Assembly (NCBI GenBank): GCA_963793845.1
Contig: CAWCBG010000011.1
Span: 1-64,000, forward strand
From: CAWCBG01 sp963793845
GTDB taxonomy: Bacteria; Acidobacteriota; Terriglobia; Terriglobales; Acidobacteriaceae
Direction: 5' to 3'
Length of the DNA stretch: 64,000 nucleotides
A model generated the notes under the pieces. It saw only the letters and a program-made list of their open reading frames with translations, ran no database searches and was not told the origin of the DNA. Shown here one piece after another: positions 33,749-42,857 of the stretch. A program made the position numbers and the translations under genes. Each line of letters opens with the position of its first letter. Position 1 is the stretch's first letter.

Positions 33749-35026
33749 TTAAATGACGTGAGCTTTAGCCCTTGACGCGATCTCAGGTTCCCTCGCCGGA
33801 TATTCATACTTGGTGTACAGCGTATTGCGCTGCGCGGGAGTGCGGCCCAGCTCAAGAATCCGCTCCTGGAAGTCGGCAGTCGAGAGATATTGTCCCGCGG
33901 TCGCGCCCGCCAGACGTGAGATGTTCTCCTCAAACAGCGTGCCGCCGTAATCGTCGGCCCCGGCCAGCAGGCACAGTTGCGAAACCTCGCGACCGAGTTT
34001 TACCCACGAGACCTGAATGTGGTTAATCGATCCGGCCAGCATGATTCGCGCCAGCGCATGAACTTTCAGGTGCTCATCCAGTGTGGCGCCCGCGCGCGCC
34101 AGGCCCTGCGCGAACAGCAGGGTGTTGTCATGAATGAATCCCAGCGGCACAAATTCGGTGAAGCCTCCGGTGCGCGCCTGAATCGCGCGCAGCAGCAGCA
34201 ACTGGTTTACCCACTGCTCAGGCGTCTCGCGGTGGCCGTACATCATGGTGGAGGTGCTGCGGATGCCGCACTGGTGCGCGGTTTCGATAACCTCGCACCA
34301 CTGGTCGGTCGTCAGCTTATTGCGCGAGAGCACCCGCCGGACGGAATCGTCAAGAATCTCCGCCGCCGTTCCCGGCAGGGTGTCGAGACCGTTCTCCTTC
34401 AGCATCAGCAGGTATTCTCGGATGGGCAGACCGGTCAGCTCGACCCCGTACACCATCTCCATGGGCGAGAAGGCGTGCGCATGCATCCTGGGCGTGGCCG
34501 CCTTCACCGCGCGAAGAATGTCGCGGTAGTAGAACTTGGGCAGACCGTGCGGCAGGCCGCCCTGTATGCAGACTTCGGTCGCTCCCCATTGCTCGGCTTC
34601 CAGCGACTTTTTTGCGACATCTTCCGGCGAGAGGAAATAGGCCGTCTCATCACGCGGGCCAACGCTGAACGCGCAGAACTTGCAGCCCACGAAACAGACA
34701 TTGGTGAAGTTGATGTTGCGAGTCACGACATAGCTGATGACGTCGCCCACCAGACGCAGCCGAATCTCGTTGGCGGCGATGATCAGTCCGAATAGATCGT
34801 CGCCGTAGCTGTTCGCCAGCAGTAGACATTCTTCGCGGCTCAGCACCGTGCCATCAAGCGATGACAACACTTTTTCAAGGGCGTCGCGCACCGGGGGCGA
34901 TACGAGGCCCCGCACGTCATCCCACGCTGTGTTCTGCAATGTCTGCTGATTGCACCAACTTACGCTTTGCATGGCCCACCTTGCGATTTGAAGGGGCGCA
35001 GCTCCTGCCACGCCAATATCATCCAT
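33749..35026 (-). CDS. cofH: CofH, radical SAM subunit of FO synthase
   Basis: CofH joins tyrosine-derived 4-hydroxybenzyl to 5-amino-6-ribitylaminouracil using a radical SAM reaction. The cluster motif CFVGCKFC (C111, C115, C118 from the first Met), FTNVCFVGCKFCAFSVGP, the TEVCIQGGLPHG segment, MHAHAFSPMEM and STMMYGHRETPEQWVNQL are all family-typical. ATG 34972 (MQSVSW) is an alternative start 18 codons downstream; the family length of about 370-410 favours it slightly. It is separate from CofG, unlike the fused FbiC of actinobacteria. Confidence 0.95.
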   Translation of the reverse strand: MDDIGVAGAAPLQIARWAMQSVSWCNQQTLQNTAWDDVRGLVSPPVRDALEKVLSSLDGTVLSREECLLLANSYGDDLFGLIIAANEIRLRLVGDVISYVVTRNINFTNVCFVGCKFCAFSVGPRDETAYFLSPEDVAKKSLEAEQWGATEVCIQGGLPHGLPKFYYRDILRAVKAATPRMHAHAFSPMEMVYGVELTGLPIREYLLMLKENGLDTLPGTAAEILDDSVRRVLSRNKLTTDQWCEVIETAHQCGIRSTSTMMYGHRETPEQWVNQLLLLRAIQARTGGFTEFVPLGFIHDNTLLFAQGLARAGATLDEHLKVHALARIMLAGSINHIQVSWVKLGREVSQLCLLAGADDYGGTLFEENISRLAGATAGQYLSTADFQERILELGRTPAQRNTLYTKYEYPAREPEIASRAKAHVI

Positions 35027-35055
35027 CCAATACGACAGCGGGGTTCAGCCCGCAA

Positions 35056-35835
35056 TTAGCGAAACAAATCCCGCTCCGCCGGACGCACCAACCGCCTTGC
35101 GCTTCCGCTGCCCCGGCGGTACGGATAACCCCGGATTATACAAGCCGGAACGCGTGAGTTTTTTCCGCACACTAGGCCGGCCAGGCACGCCAGTTCATCG
35201 GCTACCGCTTCTTCGGTGGCGTGCAACTGGTAGCCGTAGGCATCGCGACGCCCGCGATGATCGTGGATTACCTTCATGCCGGCGACTCCGATGGCAGCTT
35301 CCGTCAGCCCCTCACGCCAGGCGCGGCCGAAACTGTCGGCGATGATCACCGGAACGTGCAGCCCGGTCCGCTTCTTCAGCTCGCGATGAATGCGCGCCGC
35401 CGAGCGGTCGGAGTCCTCCGGCAGCAGCACCGCTGTCTTGCCGCCGTCAACGTTGGAAACGTCCACGCCGCTGTTGGCGCAGACGAAGCCATGATGCGTC
35501 TCGGTGATCAGCACGTGTTTCTGGCGAACAATACGTTTCGCCTCGCGCAGGGCGAGTTCGATCAAGCGGGCATCGACACCATTCTTTTTGGCGAAACGTT
35601 GGGCCTGAGCCGATGGCTTCACCGCATCGAGCGCCACCGTCCGGCCCTCGGCTTTGGATACGATCTTGTGCTTGACGGCGAGGATGTCGCCTTGGTGCAA
35701 CCGCAGCCCACCCAGCGCGAGCGCTCCCACAACAAGCTCCGCGATAGAGTCGCCCTGGTGCACCTCTTGAATACCGAGCACGGGTATGGCGCGAATTTCG
35801 CCGGTACTGCCGACGGCTGGCCTGCGAGTCTTCAT
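35056..35835 (-). CDS. cofE: F420-0:gamma-glutamyl ligase CofE
   Basis: The 259-residue enzyme adds gamma-linked glutamates to F420-0 with GTP. Family motifs are IPVLGIQEVHQGDSIAELV, QGDILAVKHKIVSKAEGR, ETHHGFVCANSGVDVSN, LLPEDSDRSAARI and VPVIIADSFGRAWREG. ATG 35835 overlaps the cofC stop by one base, so translation is coupled. It is the stand-alone form: there is no C-terminal nitroreductase-like domain as in actinobacterial FbiB, so the reduction of dehydro-F420-0, if needed, must be done elsewhere. Confidence 0.95.
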   Translation of the reverse strand: MKTRRPAVGSTGEIRAIPVLGIQEVHQGDSIAELVVGALALGGLRLHQGDILAVKHKIVSKAEGRTVALDAVKPSAQAQRFAKKNGVDARLIELALREAKRIVRQKHVLITETHHGFVCANSGVDVSNVDGGKTAVLLPEDSDRSAARIHRELKKRTGLHVPVIIADSFGRAWREGLTEAAIGVAGMKVIHDHRGRRDAYGYQLHATEEAVADELACLAGLVCGKNSRVPACIIRGYPYRRGSGSARRLVRPAERDLFR

Positions 35836-36551
35836 CAGCCCGCCGAGTCGTGCGAGAAGGAATCTGGTTGCTCCGCCCCGGCCGGCTTTGCCTGGGAAGG
35901 ATGATCGCGATGGGAAGCGAGACCCCACGCTCTCAGCAGGCGTTGGGCATTGGTGTCGCCGTCGCGCCGAACCAGCAACTCCAGTTCCTGCGGATTATCG
36001 ATGTCCAGCCCGATGCCTTCCAATTCAAGGATTATCAATTGTTTGCCGGTCCGCCGCATGGCTTCGCAATGCGGGAGGAAACTGTCGTTGCCGAATCGCA
36101 GCGGGATGATCGATGCCGGCCGCCGCAGAATGCAGTTGCTGCCCCGCCGGTCATAGGCGGGCACGAAGACGGCACCCTCGTCCGGAGCAGCGTCGAGGAC
36201 GCGGTGCAGCTCGTCGCTGGTGATCATCGGGATATCGCCGGGAACAACGATGGTGGTGTCGTAGCCGCGTTCTTCGCACCAGGCGGTCGCCATCTCGATG
36301 GCAGCCGTCTCGCTCTCGTTACGCTCGTCTGCAATCACGCCGAATCCGAATTCAGCGGCCATGGCCTCGGCCCGCGCGTCGCTCGTAACCAGCGCAACAT
36401 CGATTCGTCCGCGCACACCCCATGCCGCCGTCAACACGTCACGCAGCATCGCTTCGGCCAGCGCAGAGCGATGCGCCTGATCCAGCGCCTTCGCCAGGCG
36501 TTGCTTGGCGGCGGAAAGACTCTTAACGGGAATAAGGAGAATGCCACGCAT
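35835..36551 (-). CDS. cofC: CofC, guanylyltransferase of F420 synthesis
   Basis: The 238-residue nucleotidyltransferase activates a three-carbon acid with GTP for transfer to FO. Visible are MRGILLIPVKSLSAAKQRLA, DVALVTSDARAEAMA, TTIVVPGDIPMITSDEL (metal-binding PGD), GAVFVPAYDRRGSNCILRRP, RFGNDSFLPHCEAM and LEGIGLDIDNPQELELL. Depending on lineage the substrate is 2-phospholactate, phosphoenolpyruvate or 3-phosphoglycerate; this cannot be decided by eye. Its start lies two bases after the cofD stop. The last 20 residues are a polar extension. Confidence 0.93.
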   Translation of the reverse strand: MRGILLIPVKSLSAAKQRLAKALDQAHRSALAEAMLRDVLTAAWGVRGRIDVALVTSDARAEAMAAEFGFGVIADERNESETAAIEMATAWCEERGYDTTIVVPGDIPMITSDELHRVLDAAPDEGAVFVPAYDRRGSNCILRRPASIIPLRFGNDSFLPHCEAMRRTGKQLIILELEGIGLDIDNPQELELLVRRDGDTNAQRLLRAWGLASHRDHPSQAKPAGAEQPDSFSHDSAG

Positions 36552-36553
36552 GA

Positions 36554-37498
36554 TTACGCCTTCGCCGATTGCGGAAGCGCCATCGCCCCCAGCATGAAAC
36601 GCGCTAGCTCCCGCTTGTCGTCGAGCGATTTCATCAGCGTGCTGGTGGCAATAACGCGAAGCCTGCTGTTGCTGAGCCGCTCGGCCTCGGCATCGTCGGC
36701 GTTGTCCACCACTAGCATATCGAGGAAGTCTTCATACGCTTGGGCGACTCCTGCCACGGTACTCGGCCATCCCATCATCCGCATCAGCGCACCGGCCGGG
36801 CCGGAGACAGCTGCTCCGCCGACGATGGGACTCACGGCAACGACCGGGGCCTCGGCCTGCCGCAAAGCGTCGCGCACGCCCGGAACTGCCAGGATCGGGC
36901 CAATGCTGGTCACCGGATTACTCGGCGCAAAGAGGATAGCCTCCGCTGACCCGATCGCCTCCAGCACGCCCGGCGCAGCTCTCGCCTGCTCAGCACCTTC
37001 GAACCGCACGGAGTGTACCTCAACCTGGTGCCGCTCGCGCACAAAGTACTCTTGAAAGTTCAGTGTGCCTTTCGCCGTCTCCAGCATGGTGGAGACGCGG
37101 TCATTCGACATCGGCAGCACGCGGGCGCGAATGCCCAGCCGCGCGGCTATCTCTGCCGTAGCCTCGCTCAAGGACTTCCCTGCCCTCAGCAGCGCCGTGC
37201 GCGTCAGGTGAGTTGCCAGGTCGAGATCGCCCAGGCTGAACCACGCAGGCTCACCCAGATTCTTCATCCTGTCGAGACAACGAAAGCTGTCGTCCTCGAC
37301 GCCCCAGCCGCGGTCGGTGCTCAGCAGTCCCGACAGACCATAGAGAACGGAATCGATGTCAGGCGAAACATGCAGGCCCCACCATTCCAGGTCGTCGCCG
37401 GTGTTTACGATCACTGTCAGCTCTTCCGGCGCGACTACCTCCTGCAGCCCCTGCACCAGCTTGGTTCCGCCCGTCCCTCCCGTGAACACAACAATCAT
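36554..37498 (-). CDS. cofD: CofD, transferase forming F420-0 or dehydro-F420-0
   Basis: The 314-residue enzyme transfers the activated phospho-acid to FO. Its start MIVVFTGGTGGTKLVQGLQE carries the glycine-rich nucleotide loop. VIVNTGDDLEWWGLHVSPDI, WFSLGDLDLATHLTRT, VLPMSNDRVSTML, LFAPSNPVTSIGPIL and SPIVGGAAVSGPAGALM are all family-specific. ATG 37498 directly follows the cofG stop, so the genes are coupled. The match is full length with no gaps evident. Confidence 0.97.
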   Translation of the reverse strand: MIVVFTGGTGGTKLVQGLQEVVAPEELTVIVNTGDDLEWWGLHVSPDIDSVLYGLSGLLSTDRGWGVEDDSFRCLDRMKNLGEPAWFSLGDLDLATHLTRTALLRAGKSLSEATAEIAARLGIRARVLPMSNDRVSTMLETAKGTLNFQEYFVRERHQVEVHSVRFEGAEQARAAPGVLEAIGSAEAILFAPSNPVTSIGPILAVPGVRDALRQAEAPVVAVSPIVGGAAVSGPAGALMRMMGWPSTVAGVAQAYEDFLDMLVVDNADDAEAERLSNSRLRVIATSTLMKSLDDKRELARFMLGAMALPQSAKA

Positions 37499-38722
37499 CT
37501 AGACCGTCCTAGCATAGCCGTCATGGTCGGCAGCCCCGCCGAGCCGCTCGCCGAGCGGCCCACCGCGCTTTGCAACGCCGCTTACGAATTCCGGATACAC
37601 CGGCAGGCGCTGCTTCAGCTTCTGTCCGGCGGCTTCGGTGCGGCGCTGCAAGTCCAGCAGATGCGGCCAGGGCGCCTCAGGATTGATGTAATCCGGGGTC
37701 AGCGGCGACACCCCGCCCCAGTCGTTTAGCCCGGCATCGAGCAGGCGCTCATATCCGTTCTGTGTGAGATTGGGAGGCGCCTGAATATTCATGTCACGGA
37801 GCAGCAATCGCGCAACCGCGATGGTCCGCAGCATGTCACCTGTGTCCGGCTCCGGCCAGCTCGCCATGGGAATGCGCGGCTTCACCCGGAAGTTCTGGAT
37901 GATGACCTCCTGTATATGCCCGTACTCTTCATGAAGCCGCTTGATCGCCAGCAACGAGTCGATGCGGTCTTCCATGGTCTCGCCAATGCCAATGAGAATC
38001 CCTGTAGTGAACGGCACTCCCAGCTTTCCTGCATCCTCAATCGTCTTCAGCCGCAGCGCGGGAACTTTGTCGGGAGCATTATCGTGCGCGGCACCTTTGC
38101 TCAGCAACTTGTTGCTGGTGCTCTCCAGCATCAACCCGAGGCTGGGATTGCTGGCGCGCAAGCGCTCGATCCAGTTCGCGCTGAGCAGTCCGGGATTGGC
38201 ATGCGGCAACAATCGCGTCTCACGCAGAACCAGCTCGCACATTGCTTCCAGATAATGCAGCGTGCTGCGATATCCGAGGTGTCGCAGTGTCTGGCGCATC
38301 TCGGGAAACAGCATCTCCGGCTTGTCGCCCAGAGAAAACAGCGCCTCAGTGCAGCCCAGCTTCTCTCCCTGTTGCGCCACGTCCAGCACTTCTTCGGGAG
38401 TCATGGTATGCGCGCCGGGCTCGCCCGGATCGCGACGGTAAGTGCAGTATCCGCAGTAATCGCGGCAAAGATTAGTGAGAGGAAGAAATACCTTGCGCGA
38501 GTAGGTGATCACGCCGGGACGGAACTGTTCTTTCAGGGCGCGAGCGGCATCCAGCAATTCAGGCAGAACATCAGGGCCGCAACTCAGAAGCTGACACGCA
38601 ACATCCGGCGAGAGAGCCCGACCACAAACCGCCTCGCGAACATGCTCCACCAAGAGGGCTGAGGACGCAAGATCTGGGCTTTTCCGGATCGTCACAGGCG
38701 GGCTGGTCACGGGCGCTGGCAT
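37499..38722 (-). CDS. cofG: CofG, radical SAM subunit of FO synthase
   Basis: CofG performs the second radical step, closing the deazaflavin ring of FO. The 407-residue protein has the cluster motif CRDYCGYC (C86, C90, C93), preceded by VITYSRKVFLPLTNL. It continues EALFSLGDKPEMLFPEM, GLMLESTSNKLL, GVPFTTGILIGIGET, HIQEVIIQNFRVKP and GVSPLTPDYINPEAPWP, typical of CofG. The start lies six bases after the flavin-reductase gene. About 60 extra N-terminal residues precede the family core. Confidence 0.97.
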   Translation of the reverse strand: MPAPVTSPPVTIRKSPDLASSALLVEHVREAVCGRALSPDVACQLLSCGPDVLPELLDAARALKEQFRPGVITYSRKVFLPLTNLCRDYCGYCTYRRDPGEPGAHTMTPEEVLDVAQQGEKLGCTEALFSLGDKPEMLFPEMRQTLRHLGYRSTLHYLEAMCELVLRETRLLPHANPGLLSANWIERLRASNPSLGLMLESTSNKLLSKGAAHDNAPDKVPALRLKTIEDAGKLGVPFTTGILIGIGETMEDRIDSLLAIKRLHEEYGHIQEVIIQNFRVKPRIPMASWPEPDTGDMLRTIAVARLLLRDMNIQAPPNLTQNGYERLLDAGLNDWGGVSPLTPDYINPEAPWPHLLDLQRRTEAAGQKLKQRLPVYPEFVSGVAKRGGPLGERLGGAADHDGYARTV

Positions 38723-38728
38723 GGAGCT

Positions 38729-39229
38729 TCAATCCTGGAGACTGCACATCCCGTAGCGGCCGCGGAAGTACAGGAGCGGAGCACCTTCAAAGACCGAAAT
38801 TTCTCTTACCTCGCCGACAAAGATGGTATGATCGCCGGCTTCGTAAGCATTCACGACCACGCAATCCAGATTCGCCAGCGCATCTTTCAGCACCGGCACG
38901 CCACTCTGCATGGTGCGATACTCAACGCCCAGGCGGTAAGCCGCGTCGGGATTGCGCTCCGGATCAGCAAAGAACTCGGAGAGCGCCTCCTGCTCTTCGC
39001 GCAGAATGCTGACCCCGAACTGTTTACGTTCGCGCACGTGCAGATAGGTCTCAGCCAGGTGGTCAATGCAGACCAGCACCAGCGGCGGATGCAACGAAAC
39101 CGAGCAGAAGGCGCTGGCCGTCATGCCGTGAATCTCGTCTTCGCCCTTGGGAACGGTCACCACAATTACGCCCGACGCAAACCGGCCTAAGGCTGCCCTG
39201 AATTGCTGTGCTGTGACGGAATCGGCCAT
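38729..39229 (-). CDS. Flavin reductase-like FMN-binding protein of the F420 operon
   Basis: The 166-residue protein has the split beta-barrel of the flavin-reductase (DIM6/NTAB) family: FRAALGRFASGVIVVTVPKG, IHGMTASAFCSVSLHPPLVL, VREKKQ-like RERKQFGVSIL, and DHTIFVGEVREISV. Members reduce flavins or other substrates with NAD(P)H. It is the first gene of the operon, six bases before cofG. That position suggests a step in F420 chemistry, perhaps reduction of dehydro-F420-0, or simply FMN supply. The specific role is inference. Confidence 0.88.
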   Translation of the reverse strand: MADSVTAQQFRAALGRFASGVIVVTVPKGEDEIHGMTASAFCSVSLHPPLVLVCIDHLAETYLHVRERKQFGVSILREEQEALSEFFADPERNPDAAYRLGVEYRTMQSGVPVLKDALANLDCVVVNAYEAGDHTIFVGEVREISVFEGAPLLYFRGRYGMCSLQD

Positions 39230-39474
39230 TCGACGAACTCGCGGAGCCTGCTCTCACTGCGTCCCGGCGGCACCAATTGCGAACCGCATCGCCCAACTAT
39301 ACCTGAGGCGGCGAGCGCTTGACGAACCCTCGCGAGCCGCGCACAGCGGCGTGTTACGCTTAGGCAACACGAGCCGGTCCGCAAAGGTTATCCTATGTCC
39401 TCGTCGTTCCCCTCAGCCCTCGCCGTTACCTCGCCGTTCGCTTGTGCGACCGCGCTCGAGGTCTGGAGCTAGCC

Positions 39475-40113
39475 ATGGCCATTCCTTTTTCCGGCGAGTT
39501 CCAGACGCCCGCGAGCCCGGACGAGGTGTTCGCTTTCCTCGCCGATCCCAACAAGTTCGGTCCGCTGCTCCCCGACTTCAACAGCATGACTCAGGAAGAC
39601 GCAACTCACTTCACCGTTCGATTGAACGTGGGAGTCGGCCAGATTCGGGGCACAGCAGAAATTAAAATGGAGTTGCGCGAGGCCGTGCCCGCCCAGCGCG
39701 TGCTGTATTACGGCCTGGGTCTGGCCATGGGAAATCAGATCACATTCCGTATCGGCTTCGACCTGTCCCCTGCGCCGGAGAGCAGTCGCGTCGTCTGGGC
39801 GGGCGAGGCCGACTTGTCTGGCAAACTAGCGCTGATGGCAGGTGCCATGCTCGAACCGCTTGCCGGCAAAGGCATGGGCAAACTGATGGACGGTCTCCAG
39901 CGTGCGCTGGCAACACGCACTTGCCCGCCGCCGTCGCCGGTCGAACCATCAGAAACAGAGCAGGCCGAACCGAGCGAGGCTCAATCTGCTCCATCCCCGT
40001 CAGAGACAGCGCGACCTGCTGAACCGCAATCCGCAGACTGCCCTGCTCTCGGCGAAGTGCCCACCCCAAGCGACTCCAGCGCCGAGGAGCCCCGCCTGTC
40101 TTCGGAAGAGTGA
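39475..40113 (+). CDS. CoxG-like SRPBCC protein with a disordered acidic tail
   Basis: ATG 39475 (GGAG at 39465-39468) gives 212 residues. Residues 1-145 form the CoxG/SRPBCC helix-grip fold: FSGEFQTPASPDEVFAFLAD, FGPLLPDFNSMTQED, VGVGQIRGTAEIKMELREAV, GLGLAMGNQITFRIG and LMAGAMLEPLAGKGMGKLMD. The last 65 residues are rich in Pro, Ser, Glu and Ala and look disordered. CoxG relatives help assemble or anchor molybdenum hydroxylases, but no such enzyme is encoded here. It is divergent from the F420 operon, with which it may share a promoter region (39230-39474). Confidence 0.85.
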   Translation: MAIPFSGEFQTPASPDEVFAFLADPNKFGPLLPDFNSMTQEDATHFTVRLNVGVGQIRGTAEIKMELREAVPAQRVLYYGLGLAMGNQITFRIGFDLSPAPESSRVVWAGEADLSGKLALMAGAMLEPLAGKGMGKLMDGLQRALATRTCPPPSPVEPSETEQAEPSEAQSAPSPSETARPAEPQSADCPALGEVPTPSDSSAEEPRLSSEE

Positions 40114-40229
40114 GTGCCCGCTCTCACATGGTTATGTGACAGAACTCACGGCCTCCGACACGAGTCGGACCTACACTTAGGTCGGACTTATAAGGGGCCC
40201 GCGAAGTGCGGGTTTCCATGGAGGCCTTA

Positions 40230-40613
40230 ATGAATTCCCAGAAACGAATGATCGTCATCCTGGTAGCGGCGGTCGTTATCCTGCTGTGCGGCACAATGCT
40301 CCAGGCAAAAGATAATCCGATGGGCATCGCGCCCAAACAGACCATAACTTTCACCCAGCCCACGGTGGTGGGCGGCAGCCTGCTTCCTGCGGGAGAGTAC
40401 AAAGTCACCCACGAAATGCAGGGACAGACTCACATTATGACCTTCCAGCAGATTGGTGGAAAGGCCGAAGCCAAGTCGAAGTGCAATCTCATTCCGCTGA
40501 CCGAGAAGGCCGCAAAGACCGAGACGCACTTCACCGAGAACGCGAAGAATGAGCGCGTGTTGACCCAGATGACCTTCCGGGGCGACAAAGCGACGCACGT
40601 TCTGGAACCCTAA
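40230..40613 (+). CDS. Exported small beta-rich protein
   Basis: GGAGG at 40220-40224 places the start at ATG 40230 rather than the GTG upstream. A signal sequence (MIVILVAAVVILLCGTMLQA) precedes a 100-residue mature part beginning KQTITFTQPTVVGGSLLPAG and containing GEYKVTHEMQGQTHIMTFQQ. It is distantly similar to the product of 6037-6453 in the order hydrophobic strand, LPAGxY, strand. Function is unknown. A strong terminator follows at 40640-40663, so the gene is monocistronic. Confidence 0.8.
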   Translation: MNSQKRMIVILVAAVVILLCGTMLQAKDNPMGIAPKQTITFTQPTVVGGSLLPAGEYKVTHEMQGQTHIMTFQQIGGKAEAKSKCNLIPLTEKAAKTETHFTENAKNERVLTQMTFRGDKATHVLEP

Positions 40614-40639
40614 GCTTCAATCGCATTTCGCGTTGACAT

Positions 40640-40663
40640 AAAGCGGCCGTGGAGGCCGCTTTT
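40640..40663 (+). terminator. Intrinsic terminator
   Basis: AAAGCGGCC (40640-40648) pairs with GGCCGCTTT (40654-40662) around GTGGA, followed by a further T and GTCTTGTTC. It terminates the small exported-protein gene. Confidence 0.85.
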
Positions 40664-40783
40664 GTCTTGTTCTCTCAACCGAGATGTGGATCTTCGGTCC
40701 TATCGGCGGCCATCGCAGGAACATAGCTCGTTCCCTTCCGCTCCGTGTCTGTAAGATATCCCGGACAAGTTTTGGAAGAGCAG

Positions 40784-42124
40784 ATGCCTCGCGTCGTTCA
40801 AACCGACAATTCGAGCAGTTGGTTAAACGCACGATTTGGCTTTGAAAGCCATGGCACGACGCTCGCGCGCGAAGCTGTCGCCGGGCTAACCACGTTTACC
40901 ACGATGTCGTACATCGTAGTGGTGAACCCAGCGATCCTAGTGAACGCTGGAATTCCCCAAGGGCCGTCGTTCGTCGCCACGGTGCTGGTCGCCGCTATCG
41001 GCTGCTACCTTATGGCGTTCTATGCCAACCGGCCTTTCGCCATCGCGCCCTATATGGGCGAGAACGCCTTCATCGCATTTACCGTCTGCAAAGTGCTCGG
41101 CTTTCGCTGGCAAACGGCCCTCGCGGCGATTTTCATCGCTGGAGTGCTGTTTATCCTGATGACGCTTCTCCGTCTTCGCCAATGGATCGTCGACGGAGTA
41201 CCTACGTCCCTCCGCTACAGCTTTGCCGTAGGCATCGGACTGTTCCTGACTTTTATCGGTCTGAACCAGACAGGCCTGGTGACGCTCGGTGTTCCCGGCG
41301 CGCCGGTGCAGGCGGGACATCTGTTGTCTCGACCCGCGCTGGTGGCAATGTTCGGCTTCGTGCTGATCGCGGTGCTGGTAATCCGCAATGTCAAAGGCGC
41401 GATCCTGATCGGCATTGTGATCACCGCAATCCTGGCCTTTATTGCCGGGGTTGCGCCTGCGCCTCATGCGCTGCTAAGCCGCCCGCCAAGCATTGCGCCC
41501 ATCGTCTGGCAGCTCGACTTTCGCGGCGCGCTGACATGGCGAGCGTTCCCGGTCGTGCTGACCATCTTCATCATGGCCTTCGTGGACACGATGGGCACGC
41601 TGATTGGCCTCTCGGCGCGCGCTGGCTTTCTCGACAAGGACGGCCAGTTGCCGCAGATCGAGCGCCCGATGCTGGTGGATGCGATTGCCACTACCCTCGC
41701 TCCCGCACTTGGTACAACCACGGCGGGTGCGTTCGTCGAGTCAGCCACAGGAATCGAGGCCGGCGGACGTACGGGATTCACCGTGCTCGTAACCGGAACC
41801 TGCTTCCTGCTGACCCTGTTCTTCGCTCCATTCGTCGCCTCGATTCCGCCGCAAGCCTATGGGCCGGCCCTCATCATTGTCGGGCTGTTCATGCTGGCAC
41901 CGATCGCGCGGATCGACCTCACAGATTACGCGGAATCGATTCCGGCCTTCGCCGTAGTTGCGCTGATGGCGTTCACCTTCAACATTGCCATCGGAATCTC
42001 GGCCGGATTCGTGCTCTATCCAATCTGCAAGCTAGTCTCGGGCAAAGCGCGTGAACTCAAGTCTGGTCTATGGGTGCTCACTGCGCTGTCGTTACTATTC
42101 TTTATCTTTTACCCGTACAGCTAG
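40784..42124 (+). CDS. NCS2-family purine permease (AzgA/PbuG type)
   Basis: The 446-residue protein has about 12-14 membrane helices. Family motifs are FGFESHGTTLAREAVAGLTT, TTMSYIVVVNPAILVNAGIP, FAIAPYMGENAFIAFTV, VGIGLFLTFIGLNQTG, FIMAFVDTMGTLIGLS and GTTTAGAFVESATGIEAGGR. The GTTT...ESATG block identifies the AzgA-like branch, which imports hypoxanthine, guanine or adenine with protons. GGAAGAG before ATG 40784 supports this start over one 13 codons upstream. No purine genes are adjacent. Confidence 0.93.
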   Translation: MPRVVQTDNSSSWLNARFGFESHGTTLAREAVAGLTTFTTMSYIVVVNPAILVNAGIPQGPSFVATVLVAAIGCYLMAFYANRPFAIAPYMGENAFIAFTVCKVLGFRWQTALAAIFIAGVLFILMTLLRLRQWIVDGVPTSLRYSFAVGIGLFLTFIGLNQTGLVTLGVPGAPVQAGHLLSRPALVAMFGFVLIAVLVIRNVKGAILIGIVITAILAFIAGVAPAPHALLSRPPSIAPIVWQLDFRGALTWRAFPVVLTIFIMAFVDTMGTLIGLSARAGFLDKDGQLPQIERPMLVDAIATTLAPALGTTTAGAFVESATGIEAGGRTGFTVLVTGTCFLLTLFFAPFVASIPPQAYGPALIIVGLFMLAPIARIDLTDYAESIPAFAVVALMAFTFNIAIGISAGFVLYPICKLVSGKARELKSGLWVLTALSLLFFIFYPYS

Positions 42125-42188
42125 CGAGACGAGCAGCTTCTGCATCCAACCCCTAGAAGTTGAATTCGCCTGGCACCCTCGATCCCCA

Positions 42189-42857
42189 ATGACAAAACGC
42201 TCACGATTCTCACATTGCGGAGTACTATTCTGTCTCACACTTTTCCTCTGCGCTGCGCCGCTCACTGCGCAGACGGAAGATAGGACTCATATCTACCAGG
42301 CACCGACGTTGCCACAGGCACCTTCCTTTTACAAACCCATCACTCCAAACCAGCGCTTGCAATGGTTTGTGCGCGGCACGGTCGGCGTGCAATCTCTGAC
42401 CGGCGGTTTGTTCTCGGCAGGATTTGGAACGGCCTTGAACTCGCCCAAGGAGTACGGTCCGCACTGGGCAGGATTCGGCCAACGTTATGGCATGCGACTG
42501 ACGGGCATCTCGGTGGGCAACGCTATGCAAGCCAGTCTGGGCGCTCTCTGGGGAGAAGATCCGCGCTATTTTCGGGTTGGGCGCGGACCCTTCGGCGATC
42601 GGGTTAAAAATATCGTCGACCTCACCTTCCGAGCCTACCGCACCGATGGCGAACGCCATCTGGCGTACGCGCGCTACTCAGGCGACCTGGGCAACAACTT
42701 CCTTTCGAATACCTGGCGAGTGCCCAGCGACAGCGACTGGCAACGGGCTCTGATACGTTCCGCCGAAGGCGTGGGAGGTCGAGCTATCTCCAATACCTTT
42801 CAGGAGTTCTGGTCCGACGTGGTTCGGCTGATCCGGCATAAGACGAAGGCGAATTAA
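42189..42857 (+). CDS. Exported acidobacterial-family protein
   Basis: From ATG 42189 the 222-residue product has a signal peptide (VLFCLTLFLCAAPLTAQ). The mature part holds PSFYKPITPNQRLQWFVRGT, HWAGFGQRYGMRLTGISVGN, GEDPRYFRVGRG and GRAISNTFQEFWSDVVRLI. It is a paralogue of the frameshifted gene at 26627-27647. Small residues and alternating hydrophobics suggest amphipathic membrane association. Function is unknown. Confidence 0.78.
   Translation: MTKRSRFSHCGVLFCLTLFLCAAPLTAQTEDRTHIYQAPTLPQAPSFYKPITPNQRLQWFVRGTVGVQSLTGGLFSAGFGTALNSPKEYGPHWAGFGQRYGMRLTGISVGNAMQASLGALWGEDPRYFRVGRGPFGDRVKNIVDLTFRAYRTDGERHLAYARYSGDLGNNFLSNTWRVPSDSDWQRALIRSAEGVGGRAISNTFQEFWSDVVRLIRHKTKAN

Noticed and set aside
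35850..37055. 401-codon plus-strand frame across cofC and cofD
   Set aside because: It is antisense to two clearly identified F420 genes.
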